DNA of 5,252 bases from Coriobacteriales bacterium (GTDB taxonomy: Bacteria; Actinomycetota; Coriobacteriia; Coriobacteriales; UBA8131): assembly GCA_031254905.1 (NCBI GenBank), contig JAIRTN010000064.1, positions 1 through 5,252 on the forward strand. The letters run 5' to 3'. The position numbers and the translations under genes are program-made. Of the stretch, positions 1 to 5,252 are shown piece after piece. Position 1 is the first letter of the stretch; every line of letters begins with the position of its first letter. The notes below the pieces were generated by a model. That model saw only the letters and a list, made by a program, of their open reading frames with translations, was not told the origin of the DNA and did no database searches.

Positions 1-2841
1 AGTGAGATTGGCTCAACATATAATGCAGATGAACTTCCGCAAGGTTCCGCCAGTCTCGCTGGAGCCGAGTACACCGTAAGGTATTATCAGGCCTTTTATG
101 ATACGGTGGCGGAGGCGCAAGTTGCGACGCCTGCACGAACGTGGGTGATTAAAACTGATGCCAGCGGCCATTCAATTTTGGCTGATAAAGCATTTGTAAG
201 TGGGGATTCTTTTTATCGCAACCAGACAGGCGACCCCGTAATCCCCTTCGGCACCATAACCGTCGTCGAGACAAAGGCTCCCGAAGGCTATGTTCTTCCC
301 AAACCCGGCGACAGCAACTACAAGGTCTTTCTCACGCGTTTCGTACCCGATTCAGCCGAGCCAGATGGCATCCGCATAGAAGGCGACATGAACGGCGTCC
401 AGCAAGGCAACGAACCCAAGCACCGCGAGCAAGTCATGCGCGGAGACATCGAACTTACTAAATATATGCGGCTTTACGAACCCGACCGCGTTGTCGAAAC
501 CGGTGCGGCCAAGCCGGAGCCCCGCGCCATCTTCGACTTCTATGCCTCGCGGGACTTCACCGGTACAAGACCGACGGACGGGGCGGCACCGGCCTTCTGG
601 CTTCAGACGGACGAGGAGGGCAGGGCCTCCACCATCGACGCGGGCATCTATCTCATCCAAAATCCAAACGGCAGCTATGAGTTGCGTCCGCGCCCCGCCG
701 ACGCGACGGGTGGCCTGCCCTACGATAGTTACCTGTGCGTGCAACGCACCACCGACCCCGCCTACCAAAAGTGCGAGCCACTCATCTTTACGGTAAACCA
801 AGACGGAATGCTCGCCACCACCGAACTCTATGACGATGCCGTATCCTCGGCAATCAGGGTGGTCAAGGTCGACGCAGAAACAGGAGAGGTCATCGCGTAT
901 CCGGCAAGCTGGCAGATATATTCTCAGCAGACCAATCGCTACGTAAAGATGGACGACGGCAAGGGCATGACCGACACCTTCCGTTCGGATGATAGCGGGC
1001 AGCTTCTCTTGCCCGAGGCCCTCCCGTACGGCTCCTACCTCCTCCATGAGGTTGAGGCGCCAAGGGATGCGCGCGTCGGCTACGTGCTCAACACGACAGA
1101 CCTGCCCTTCTTCGTCACCGAAGTCCGCGACATCGATAACCCCCTCGTCATAACGGCAAAGGACGTCCCCGCAAAGGGCACGATAGGCCTGTCCAAGACA
1201 GGCTCGCGTAGGGGTGCCCCCGTCGCGGGAGCCGAGTACGCCGTCATCGCGCGCAGCGACATCTCCACGCTCGACGGAACCTTGCGTGCGGCGGCGGGGG
1301 AGACCGTAGCGGTTCTCGTCACGGACGAGCAAGGCAAGGCCGTCTCCGCGCCGCTGTATCTGGGAGACTACCTCGTCGTTGAGACACGAGCTCCGAAGGG
1401 CTACCAAAAGGATGAAACGGAGTATCCCGTCGAACTTCTCTATGAGGGGCAGCAGGTCGCAGTCGTCGAGGCGCATCTCAACCTCAAGGACGATGAGATA
1501 ACCATCGAGGGAGGGAAGCGCGAAAGAAAAACCGAAAAGCCCATTCCCGACACGGAGTTCACGCTGTACCGAGAGCGCGAGGCCGGCTCGGATGTGTGGG
1601 AGCCCGTCGACGTCCTGCTGACCGATGCCGACGGCAAGGCCGTCTTCTCCCCGGTTATGCCGGGTTCCTACAAGCTCGTCGAAACCCGGCCAAACCCCAG
1701 CTATGCCTCCTGCGAGGAAAGCGGGGAGAAGGGCACGCGCTACCTCACCATCGACGAAAATTCGACCTCTGAAGTGCAGATATTCTACAACACGAAGATA
1801 CAGTTAGGCTGCGAAATCTACGAGGACACCATCAACGTCACGGCCGCCGCATTCAAAACGAACGACGAGGACTACCTGCGCGTCGAAAACGTAGGCGCCG
1901 AGAGCTACCACTACACCCTCGACTTCCGCTCAACCTCAAACGTGCGCGCCGACGAATTCACGGTCATCGACAGGCTCGAATCGGTCATCACCGGCAGCGT
2001 AAGGCTCAAAGAAGTCTTCACGCCCGTGGCGCGCGGAGATTCAGACGGTTTTTTCAACCTCTGGTACCAAACCAACCTCACGGATTCCTCGCGCCTCTAT
2101 TCGTCGGCAAACGCCATGAGCAGCAACCCCTTCAACGCAAACAACCCCAACAAAAGGCAAAACTGGCCCTCCGTCGGCTGGAAACTCTGGCAAGAAAACA
2201 TCCCCACAACCGTCACCACGCGCCTTCTCGTCGATGACCTCGGCCTTGCGCAAGGGGAGTACGTCACGGCTCTGCGCTTCGAGTACGGCAGCGTCGAGGT
2301 CGGCTTCACCACGCGCGACACGGTCAAGCAGGCCCTGCAAAACAGCAAGGAATCCAAGCCGCTTACCAGCGACTGGAGCACCGATTCGCAGGCTGATAAC
2401 AAAGATAGTAATGGGGAGGCAAACAAGGACAGCCTGTCTTCTCTGGCCGTCCCAAACCTCAAACCCGCGACCTACCTCGTCATCTGCTCAACGGCCCTCC
2501 TGCCGCCTACAACCATCAGGGATAGCGCGATTGTCCACATCGCCCGCAACATCGTACTGAGCGACGAGGACGTAGACGCGGTTGAAACAAGGGTAATCGA
2601 GCCCTTCATGACAAAGACGACCCCCACAGTCCCCACCGACCTCACAACGCTTACCGGTTTCGAAAAGCCGGGCCCCAGCAGGCTTCCCTCTACGGGCGAC
2701 CACGCTACGTATCAGGCCCTCATGGCCGTCCTTAGCTTCGCGCTTCTTTCCGCGGTCTTCCTTCACAGGGCCGGTGTGCGTCGAAGCCCCAGACGAGGGC
2801 GGCACTTCCTCGATAAGTCGTCTGTCTCAAACGGTGGTTGA
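1..2841 (+). CDS. LPxTG-anchored multi-domain SpaA/CnaB-type surface adhesin or pilin-like protein (5' end outside window)
   Basis: The frame is open from base 1 to TGA 2839-2841 (946 visible residues), so the start is upstream. The in-frame GTG at 106 has no ribosome site and lies inside a domain, so it is not the start. Five CnaB/SpaA-like domains follow one another at about residues 1-140, 148-278, 283-390, 392-497 and 499-599. E-box-type motifs are ETKAPEGY (E90), EVEAPR (E350), ETRAPKGY (E461) and ETRPNPSY (E561). Domain 2 has Q248 at the matching place. Candidate bond lysines are K154, K289, K399 and K506, and candidate partners are D388, N494 and N597. Residues 601-875 form a further beta-rich module of a type I associate with coriobacterial pilin-like proteins. 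LPSTGD, a membrane helix and a basic tail end the protein. In this family, sortase attaches the protein to the wall or polymerises it, and isopeptide bonds stiffen the stalk. The ligand is unknown. An adhesin or pilus tip/shaft role is inferred. Confidence 0.93.
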   Translation, partial: SEIGSTYNADELPQGSASLAGAEYTVRYYQAFYDTVAEAQVATPARTWVIKTDASGHSILADKAFVSGDSFYRNQTGDPVIPFGTITVVETKAPEGYVLPKPGDSNYKVFLTRFVPDSAEPDGIRIEGDMNGVQQGNEPKHREQVMRGDIELTKYMRLYEPDRVVETGAAKPEPRAIFDFYASRDFTGTRPTDGAAPAFWLQTDEEGRASTIDAGIYLIQNPNGSYELRPRPADATGGLPYDSYLCVQRTTDPAYQKCEPLIFTVNQDGMLATTELYDDAVSSAIRVVKVDAETGEVIAYPASWQIYSQQTNRYVKMDDGKGMTDTFRSDDSGQLLLPEALPYGSYLLHEVEAPRDARVGYVLNTTDLPFFVTEVRDIDNPLVITAKDVPAKGTIGLSKTGSRRGAPVAGAEYAVIARSDISTLDGTLRAAAGETVAVLVTDEQGKAVSAPLYLGDYLVVETRAPKGYQKDETEYPVELLYEGQQVAVVEAHLNLKDDEITIEGGKRERKTEKPIPDTEFTLYREREAGSDVWEPVDVLLTDADGKAVFSPVMPGSYKLVETRPNPSYASCEESGEKGTRYLTIDENSTSEVQIFYNTKIQLGCEIYEDTINVTAAAFKTNDEDYLRVENVGAESYHYTLDFRSTSNVRADEFTVIDRLESVITGSVRLKEVFTPVARGDSDGFFNLWYQTNLTDSSRLYSSANAMSSNPFNANNPNKRQNWPSVGWKLWQENIPTTVTTRLLVDDLGLAQGEYVTALRFEYGSVEVGFTTRDTVKQALQNSKESKPLTSDWSTDSQADNKDSNGEANKDSLSSLAVPNLKPATYLVICSTALLPPTTIRDSAIVHIARNIVLSDEDVDAVETRVIEPFMTKTTPTVPTDLTTLTGFEKPGPSRLPSTGDHATYQALMAVLSFALLSAVFLHRAGVRRSPRRGRHFLDKSSVSNGG
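2683..2838 (+). other. Cell-wall sorting signal: LPSTGD, membrane helix, basic tail
   Basis: LPSTGD is encoded at 2683-2700. A hydrophobic stretch, ALMAVLSFALLSAVFL, follows at 2716-2763. Arginine-rich residues HRAGVRRSPRRGR come next. This is the standard tripartite signal cleaved by a sortase between T and G. The cytoplasmic tail is about 25 residues, longer than the short tails typical of such signals, and ends in DKSSVSNGG. A Pro/Thr-rich linker (about 2626-2682) precedes the motif, as expected for a wall-spanning segment. No sortase gene is in the window; if the locus has a dedicated one, it is likely upstream. Confidence 0.93.
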
Positions 2842-2842
2842 A

Positions 2843-2847
2843 AGGAG
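2843..2847 (+). promoter_or_regulatory. Shine-Dalgarno deciding the regulator start
   Basis: AGGAG sits 8 bases before ATG 2856 and directly follows the adhesin stop (TGA 2839-2841). It picks ATG 2856 over the in-frame TTG at 2838, which overlaps the adhesin stop and has no purine-rich site before it. The spacing suggests translational coupling of the two genes. Confidence 0.85.
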
Positions 2848-2855
2848 AGATAACC

Positions 2856-4784
2856 ATGGGAACACCAGTACAAACAAGACGCGCACAAACCGCCCAAGGC
2901 AGACGCGGAAAAACCAGAGAAATCCTTCAGCGCCCCACCTTCGCGTCGCCGAGCAATCCTCAGCTTGTGGAACTGCTGCGCTCGGCGCATGGCGTCCCCT
3001 TCTTCATCTGTGCCCCGCGGAAAACGGGGAGAACCAGCCTCGCGCTGGACTACGCCCGGCGCCAGCATCGCCTCGACGAGGTGCTCTGGATGAGCGTATC
3101 CGCCGATGACTTTCGCGAGGCCCTTCATTCGAGCGCCGTGTTCGAGCGCCTCGAACACCAGAGGACCGGTGGCCTTGCCCGCTTCAGCCTCGTCGTTATA
3201 GACGACCTCCCCTCGTTGGAGGACAAGGTTGCCTCGCGCTTCTCTGATTGGGTTGACCATCTGATTGAGGAGGGCGTCGAAACCCTCATCGTTACGACAC
3301 CCTACGAGGACTGCCTGAGCGATTACCAGTCCGACCGTCTGCTCATCGACGGCGACAGGCTCATAGCCTCCCAAAAATGGAACGATGAGCGCATGGGGGA
3401 GACCCTGAGTTACTTCTTCGAGGCTCCCGTCGCGCGTCAGTCTGTCACGCTTGCCGCCCTCATGGTACTCATGGGGCGCGGAAGCATCGATGACTTGCGC
3501 GAGCTCGGCTACGAGATTCCCAACTACGCGCACCGGCAACTGCGGCAGTATTGCCCGCTCATCGGCATCGACGAAGATTCCGGCACCTTCGATGCGGACG
3601 GGTTTCCTATCGCGCAACTCAGCGGGCAACTCCTTGCGCTGCTCAACGAGGCGACGAAGGTCGACGAGGCCCCTATGTCCGAAAAGGAGCGCTGCTTCGA
3701 GCGCCTGACGCAGCTTTCGCTGCGGCTGAGCGAGCGTTCGCGGCACGCGCAGGGCCGTCTTCTTCTCGAACTCGCCGGCGGCGTGCTTGCCGACGACGGT
3801 GCCGAGGCCGACCTTGAGGACGATGCGCCCGTCGCAGAATTCCTCCCCACCGATGCGCTAGAAGATAAGAGGGAGAGTTACGAGGCAGACGAGCCCGTTG
3901 GTATCCCTACCCTAACTCGCGGTTTCAGGCCCGGATACGCCGGCATCCTCAACGATGAACAGCAAGAATGGGAGGCCGTCTACGCCCATCTGGAAGAAGA
4001 CCACTCCGCGCTGCTCGATGACGGACCGCCGAGGCTGCTGGTGAGGTTGTTTGGGGATTTTGAGATATTTAAGGATGGCCGGCGCATCGATGGCGAGCAG
4101 CTTCAGCGTAGTAAGGTGCGGGCGTTGATGATTCATCTTGCGCTGAATATGGGGCGGGGTGTTGCGCGCGACACGCTCATGGAGAGGATATGGCCCGACA
4201 AGGAATATTTGCGGGCGAAGGATAATTTTCACGCGACGTGGTCGCGGTTGAGCCGTCTGCTTTCGGAGGGGCTGAGGCCGAGCCCCTATCTGACGAACAG
4301 TCAGGGGATTTGCAGGCTTGAGGCAACCTTTGCGACGACCGATGTCCATGAGTTTGAGGAACTTTCTCGCGCCTTTCTGTTTGAGCGGGGGAGCGTTGGC
4401 GAGCGCATTGAGACCGTGTATCGGCTGGAACAGCTTTACCGTGGCGACATTCTCTCGGGCTTTCATATCGACGCCTACGTGCAGGCCGCGCAGCAGCGCT
4501 ATCGCGCCATTCTCGTGGACGTTATGCTGGAGGCTTCTAAACTCTTTTCGCAGGAAGGCAACGATACGAACGCCGTTTGGTTTGCGCGCAAGGCATACGA
4601 CACCGACCCTTCCCGCGAGGACGTCTACCGCGTTCTCATGGCGATGCAAGACCGGGCGGGGCAGCGCACCAATGCCCTGAAAACCTATTTTGACTGCAAG
4701 CGTTTTCTCAGTGAGGAACTGGGCATTTTGCCGTCCCAGAAAACAACGGCGCTCTACCAAGAACTCATCCTCGACAGGAGGTGA
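2856..4784 (+). CDS. SARP/BTAD-family transcriptional regulator with N-terminal ATPase-like (STAND-type) region
   Basis: The 642-residue protein starts at ATG 2856. The N-terminal half has a P-loop-like APRKTGRTS (residues 53-61) after the hydrophobic strand VPFFIC, and a Walker B-like LVVIDD (112-117). This resembles the NTPase part of MalT/STAND-type regulators. The P-loop has Ala for the first Gly and Arg59 for the usual Lys, so nucleotide hydrolysis is doubtful. An acidic linker (about 311-346) follows. Residues about 393-490 match the OmpR/SARP winged helix (RLFGDFEIFKDGR, then LMERIWPD). Residues about 496-640 match the BTAD helical-repeat domain (LYRGDILSGF, then ARKAYDTDPSREDVYRVLM and SEELGILPS). 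The expected role is a cytoplasmic DNA-binding activator. It lies 14 bases after the adhesin gene, so the adhesin locus is the likely target, but this is inferred. Codon choice changes near residue 393. The effector is unknown. Confidence 0.88.
   Translation: MGTPVQTRRAQTAQGRRGKTREILQRPTFASPSNPQLVELLRSAHGVPFFICAPRKTGRTSLALDYARRQHRLDEVLWMSVSADDFREALHSSAVFERLEHQRTGGLARFSLVVIDDLPSLEDKVASRFSDWVDHLIEEGVETLIVTTPYEDCLSDYQSDRLLIDGDRLIASQKWNDERMGETLSYFFEAPVARQSVTLAALMVLMGRGSIDDLRELGYEIPNYAHRQLRQYCPLIGIDEDSGTFDADGFPIAQLSGQLLALLNEATKVDEAPMSEKERCFERLTQLSLRLSERSRHAQGRLLLELAGGVLADDGAEADLEDDAPVAEFLPTDALEDKRESYEADEPVGIPTLTRGFRPGYAGILNDEQQEWEAVYAHLEEDHSALLDDGPPRLLVRLFGDFEIFKDGRRIDGEQLQRSKVRALMIHLALNMGRGVARDTLMERIWPDKEYLRAKDNFHATWSRLSRLLSEGLRPSPYLTNSQGICRLEATFATTDVHEFEELSRAFLFERGSVGERIETVYRLEQLYRGDILSGFHIDAYVQAAQQRYRAILVDVMLEASKLFSQEGNDTNAVWFARKAYDTDPSREDVYRVLMAMQDRAGQRTNALKTYFDCKRFLSEELGILPSQKTTALYQELILDRR
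4776..4781 (+). promoter_or_regulatory. Possible Shine-Dalgarno inside the regulator 3' end
   Basis: AGGAGG, encoding the last two arginines of the regulator, is a near-consensus ribosome site. It lies 9 bases before ATG 4791. It could serve the small ORF at 4791-4970. It could also be a chance product of an Arg-Arg C-terminus. Confidence 0.3.
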
Positions 4785-4790
4785 GGGAGG

Positions 4791-4970
4791 ATGGCCGGCG
4801 CGTGGCCTTGGTATCTATATATATTGGCCGCGGGTCCGTGGAAACCTACGCGCCGCTATCATCTCTGCCTCCCTACTTGTCAACCGGTTTCGACCCACAA
4901 TCGCGCCGCAATCGCACCGCACCCGCACCACAGCCGCTCGACCGGATACTCGGGCCAAGCCCGGGTATGA
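4791..4970 (+). CDS. Possible small protein of 59 residues, unrecognised
   Basis: ATG 4791 begins 6 bases after the regulator stop and opens a 59-codon frame to TGA 4968-4970. The ribosome site AGGAGG at 4776-4781 is well placed. The product starts MAGAWPWYLYILAAGPW, a short hydrophobic, aromatic stretch. It then becomes basic and rich in His, Pro, Arg and Ser, with two Cys. I recognise no family. Against it: the second half has the look of translated non-coding sequence, and the last nine codons and stop run through a hairpin (4946-4968) that looks like a dispersed repeat. It could be a coupled leader or a small membrane-associated peptide of the operon. It is more likely a chance frame. Confidence 0.2.
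   Translation: MAGAWPWYLYILAAGPWKPTRRYHLCLPTCQPVSTHNRAAIAPHPHHSRSTGYSGQARV
4946..4968 (+). repeat. REP-like palindrome / hairpin
   Basis: Left arm ATACTCGGGC (4946-4955), loop CAA (4956-4958) and right arm GCCCGGGTAT (4959-4968) pair over 10 bp with a single T-G wobble. The following TATGACGG extends a pattern resembling short palindromic repeats dispersed in many bacterial genomes (arms around CGGG-CAA-CCCG, followed by ATGACG). No T-run follows, so this is not a typical intrinsic terminator. It may stabilise the 3' end of the regulator mRNA or act as a Rho-independent stop without a U-tail. Only one copy is in this window, so its repeat status is inferred. Confidence 0.55.
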
Positions 4971-5039
4971 CGGCGGGGGTTTCGGTACCTGCAAAATGGC
5001 GGTATGACAACGCTCGTCCGCGCCGTGCTGTGATAGAGT

Positions 5040-5045
5040 TATCAT
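5040..5045 (+). promoter_or_regulatory. secA: Possible -10 element of the secA promoter
   Basis: TATCAT matches the TATAAT consensus at 5 of 6 places and would start RNA near 5052, giving a leader of about 34 bases. No good TTGACA-like element sits 16-18 bases upstream. ATGACA at 5004-5009 is too far away (30 bases). A second weak -10, TAGAGT, is at 5034-5039. A separate promoter for secA is plausible given the gap of about 300 bases. Confidence 0.3.
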
Positions 5046-5073
5046 TGCATCTTTAAGGACACCATCACAACAG

Positions 5074-5077
5074 AAGG
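5074..5077 (+). promoter_or_regulatory. secA: secA ribosome binding site
   Basis: AAGG (within GAAGGT) lies 8 bases before ATG 5086 and supports that start, which also gives the N-terminus expected for SecA. Confidence 0.65.
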
Positions 5078-5085
5078 TAGTTTGC

Positions 5086-5252
5086 ATGGCCAACTTCCTC
5101 TCAAAGCTTCTTTCGGTGGGCGAGGGAAAACACCTTAAGAACTTCGAGTCCATCGTGGAGCGCATAAACGCGCTCGAATCTGAAACGCAAAAAAAGTCGG
5201 ACGAGGACCTTGCCGCTCAGACGGCAGACTTCCGTTCCCGCCTTGAGGCAGG
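5086..5252 (+). CDS. secA: SecA preprotein translocase ATPase, N-terminal 55 residues (3' end outside window)
   Basis: ATG 5086 opens a frame that runs off the window end. The N-terminus MANFLSKLLSVGEGKHLK, followed by an amphipathic helix (FESIVERINALE) and then SDEDLAAQTADFRSRL, is the characteristic beginning of SecA. In that family these residues form the N-terminal helix that contacts membrane and SecYEG, ahead of the first nucleotide-binding fold. SecA is the cytosolic motor that pushes unfolded preproteins, such as the neighbouring wall-anchored protein, through SecYEG. The Walker motifs lie beyond the window. It is the same strand as the adhesin/regulator pair but is separated by about 300 bases, so it probably has its own promoter. 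Whether it is the housekeeping SecA or an accessory copy cannot be told from 55 residues; the sequence looks like the housekeeping type. Confidence 0.95.
   Translation, partial: MANFLSKLLSVGEGKHLKNFESIVERINALESETQKKSDEDLAAQTADFRSRLEA

Larger units (their letters stand above)
4785..5085 (+). other. Intergenic region between regulator and secA
   Basis: These 301 bases hold no convincing large gene. Contents in order: the possible small ORF (4791-4970); an AT-rich patch (4812-4825) in an otherwise GC-rich stretch, closed by a 7-bp stem CGTGGCC/GGCCGCG (4801-4807 with 4826-4832, one G-U pair); a C-rich, purine-poor stretch (about 4890-4940) with loose CGCAATCGCACC-like reiterations; a strong 10-bp hairpin (4946-4968); and the probable secA promoter and ribosome site. 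I see no classical U-tailed intrinsic terminator after the regulator. The hairpin is the best candidate for ending or protecting that transcript. Confidence 0.6.

Noticed and set aside
106..108. GTG at 106 as the adhesin start
   Set aside because: The frame is open back to base 1 and encodes the front of a CnaB domain (ASLAGAEYTVRYY). There is no ribosome site or signal peptide at 106, so the gene simply enters the window from upstream.
352..1476. Long reverse-strand frame of 374 codons
   Set aside because: It is a shadow of the GC-rich adhesin gene. Its product has no recognisable motif and lies fully opposite a strongly supported coding region.
2838..2840. TTG at 2838 as the regulator start, overlapping the adhesin stop
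   Set aside because: No purine-rich site precedes it, whereas AGGAG is ideally placed for ATG 2856. The TTG-based reading would translate the ribosome site itself.
2763..3746. Reverse-strand frame of 327 codons, and another at 3912-4760
   Set aside because: Both lie opposite the regulator, whose domains are clear. Their products look like typical antisense translations without domains.
4840..4882. Reverse-strand TTGACA near 4877-4882 as a promoter
   Set aside because: The hexamer at the right distance (GATAGC) is a poor -10 element, and no plausible reverse-strand gene follows.
4882..4889. Perfect 8-base palindrome AACCGGTT
   Set aside because: It does not extend beyond 8 bases and is short enough to be chance; there is no supporting context.
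4781..5056. Forward frame starting at GTG 4781 across the intergenic region
   Set aside because: It has no well-placed ribosome site, overlaps the regulator stop and runs through the palindrome and the secA promoter region.
4815..5165. Reverse-strand frame covering the intergenic region and the secA start
   Set aside because: It overlaps the secA start region and reads through the hairpin (SYPGLARVSG), as expected for chance translation of a repeat.

Overview
The window looks like a chromosomal piece from a Gram-positive actinobacterium, most probably Coriobacteriia (the Eggerthella/Slackia/Olsenella-type gut and oral lineage). This rests on a moderately high GC content, a sortase-anchored multi-CnaB (SpaA-type) surface protein, a regulator combining an ATPase-like region with a SARP-type winged helix and BTAD, and the SecA N-terminus. 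The class assignment is inferred from family resemblance, not from a search.

Layout, all on the + strand. Bases 1-2841 hold the 3' part of a large cell-wall-anchored adhesin or pilin-like protein. Its start lies upstream of the window. It has five CnaB/SpaA-like domains in tandem, a further beta-rich region with a Ser/Asp/Asn-rich insert, and an LPSTGD sorting signal. Fourteen bases after its stop, behind a clear Shine-Dalgarno, bases 2856-4784 encode a 642-residue regulator. It has a degenerate P-loop ATPase-like N-terminal half, an acidic linker, an OmpR/SARP-type winged helix and a BTAD helical domain. Bases 4785-5085 are mostly non-coding. They hold a possible 59-codon small ORF directly behind the regulator, a near-perfect 10-bp hairpin resembling dispersed REP-like elements, and a weak secA promoter candidate. 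Bases 5086-5252 are the start of secA.

How it may work together. The adhesin and regulator are tightly spaced and almost certainly co-transcribed, which suggests that a surface-structure locus carries its own regulator. SecA belongs to the Sec route that would export the adhesin, but it is a housekeeping gene with its own probable promoter, and the adjacency may simply mark the edge of a variable surface locus.

The most unusual signals are two composition discontinuities that fall at or near domain boundaries (about base 230 in the adhesin, about base 4035 in the regulator), an E-box Glu-to-Gln change in the second CnaB-like domain, several cysteines in a surface protein, and a P-loop lacking the usual lysine.
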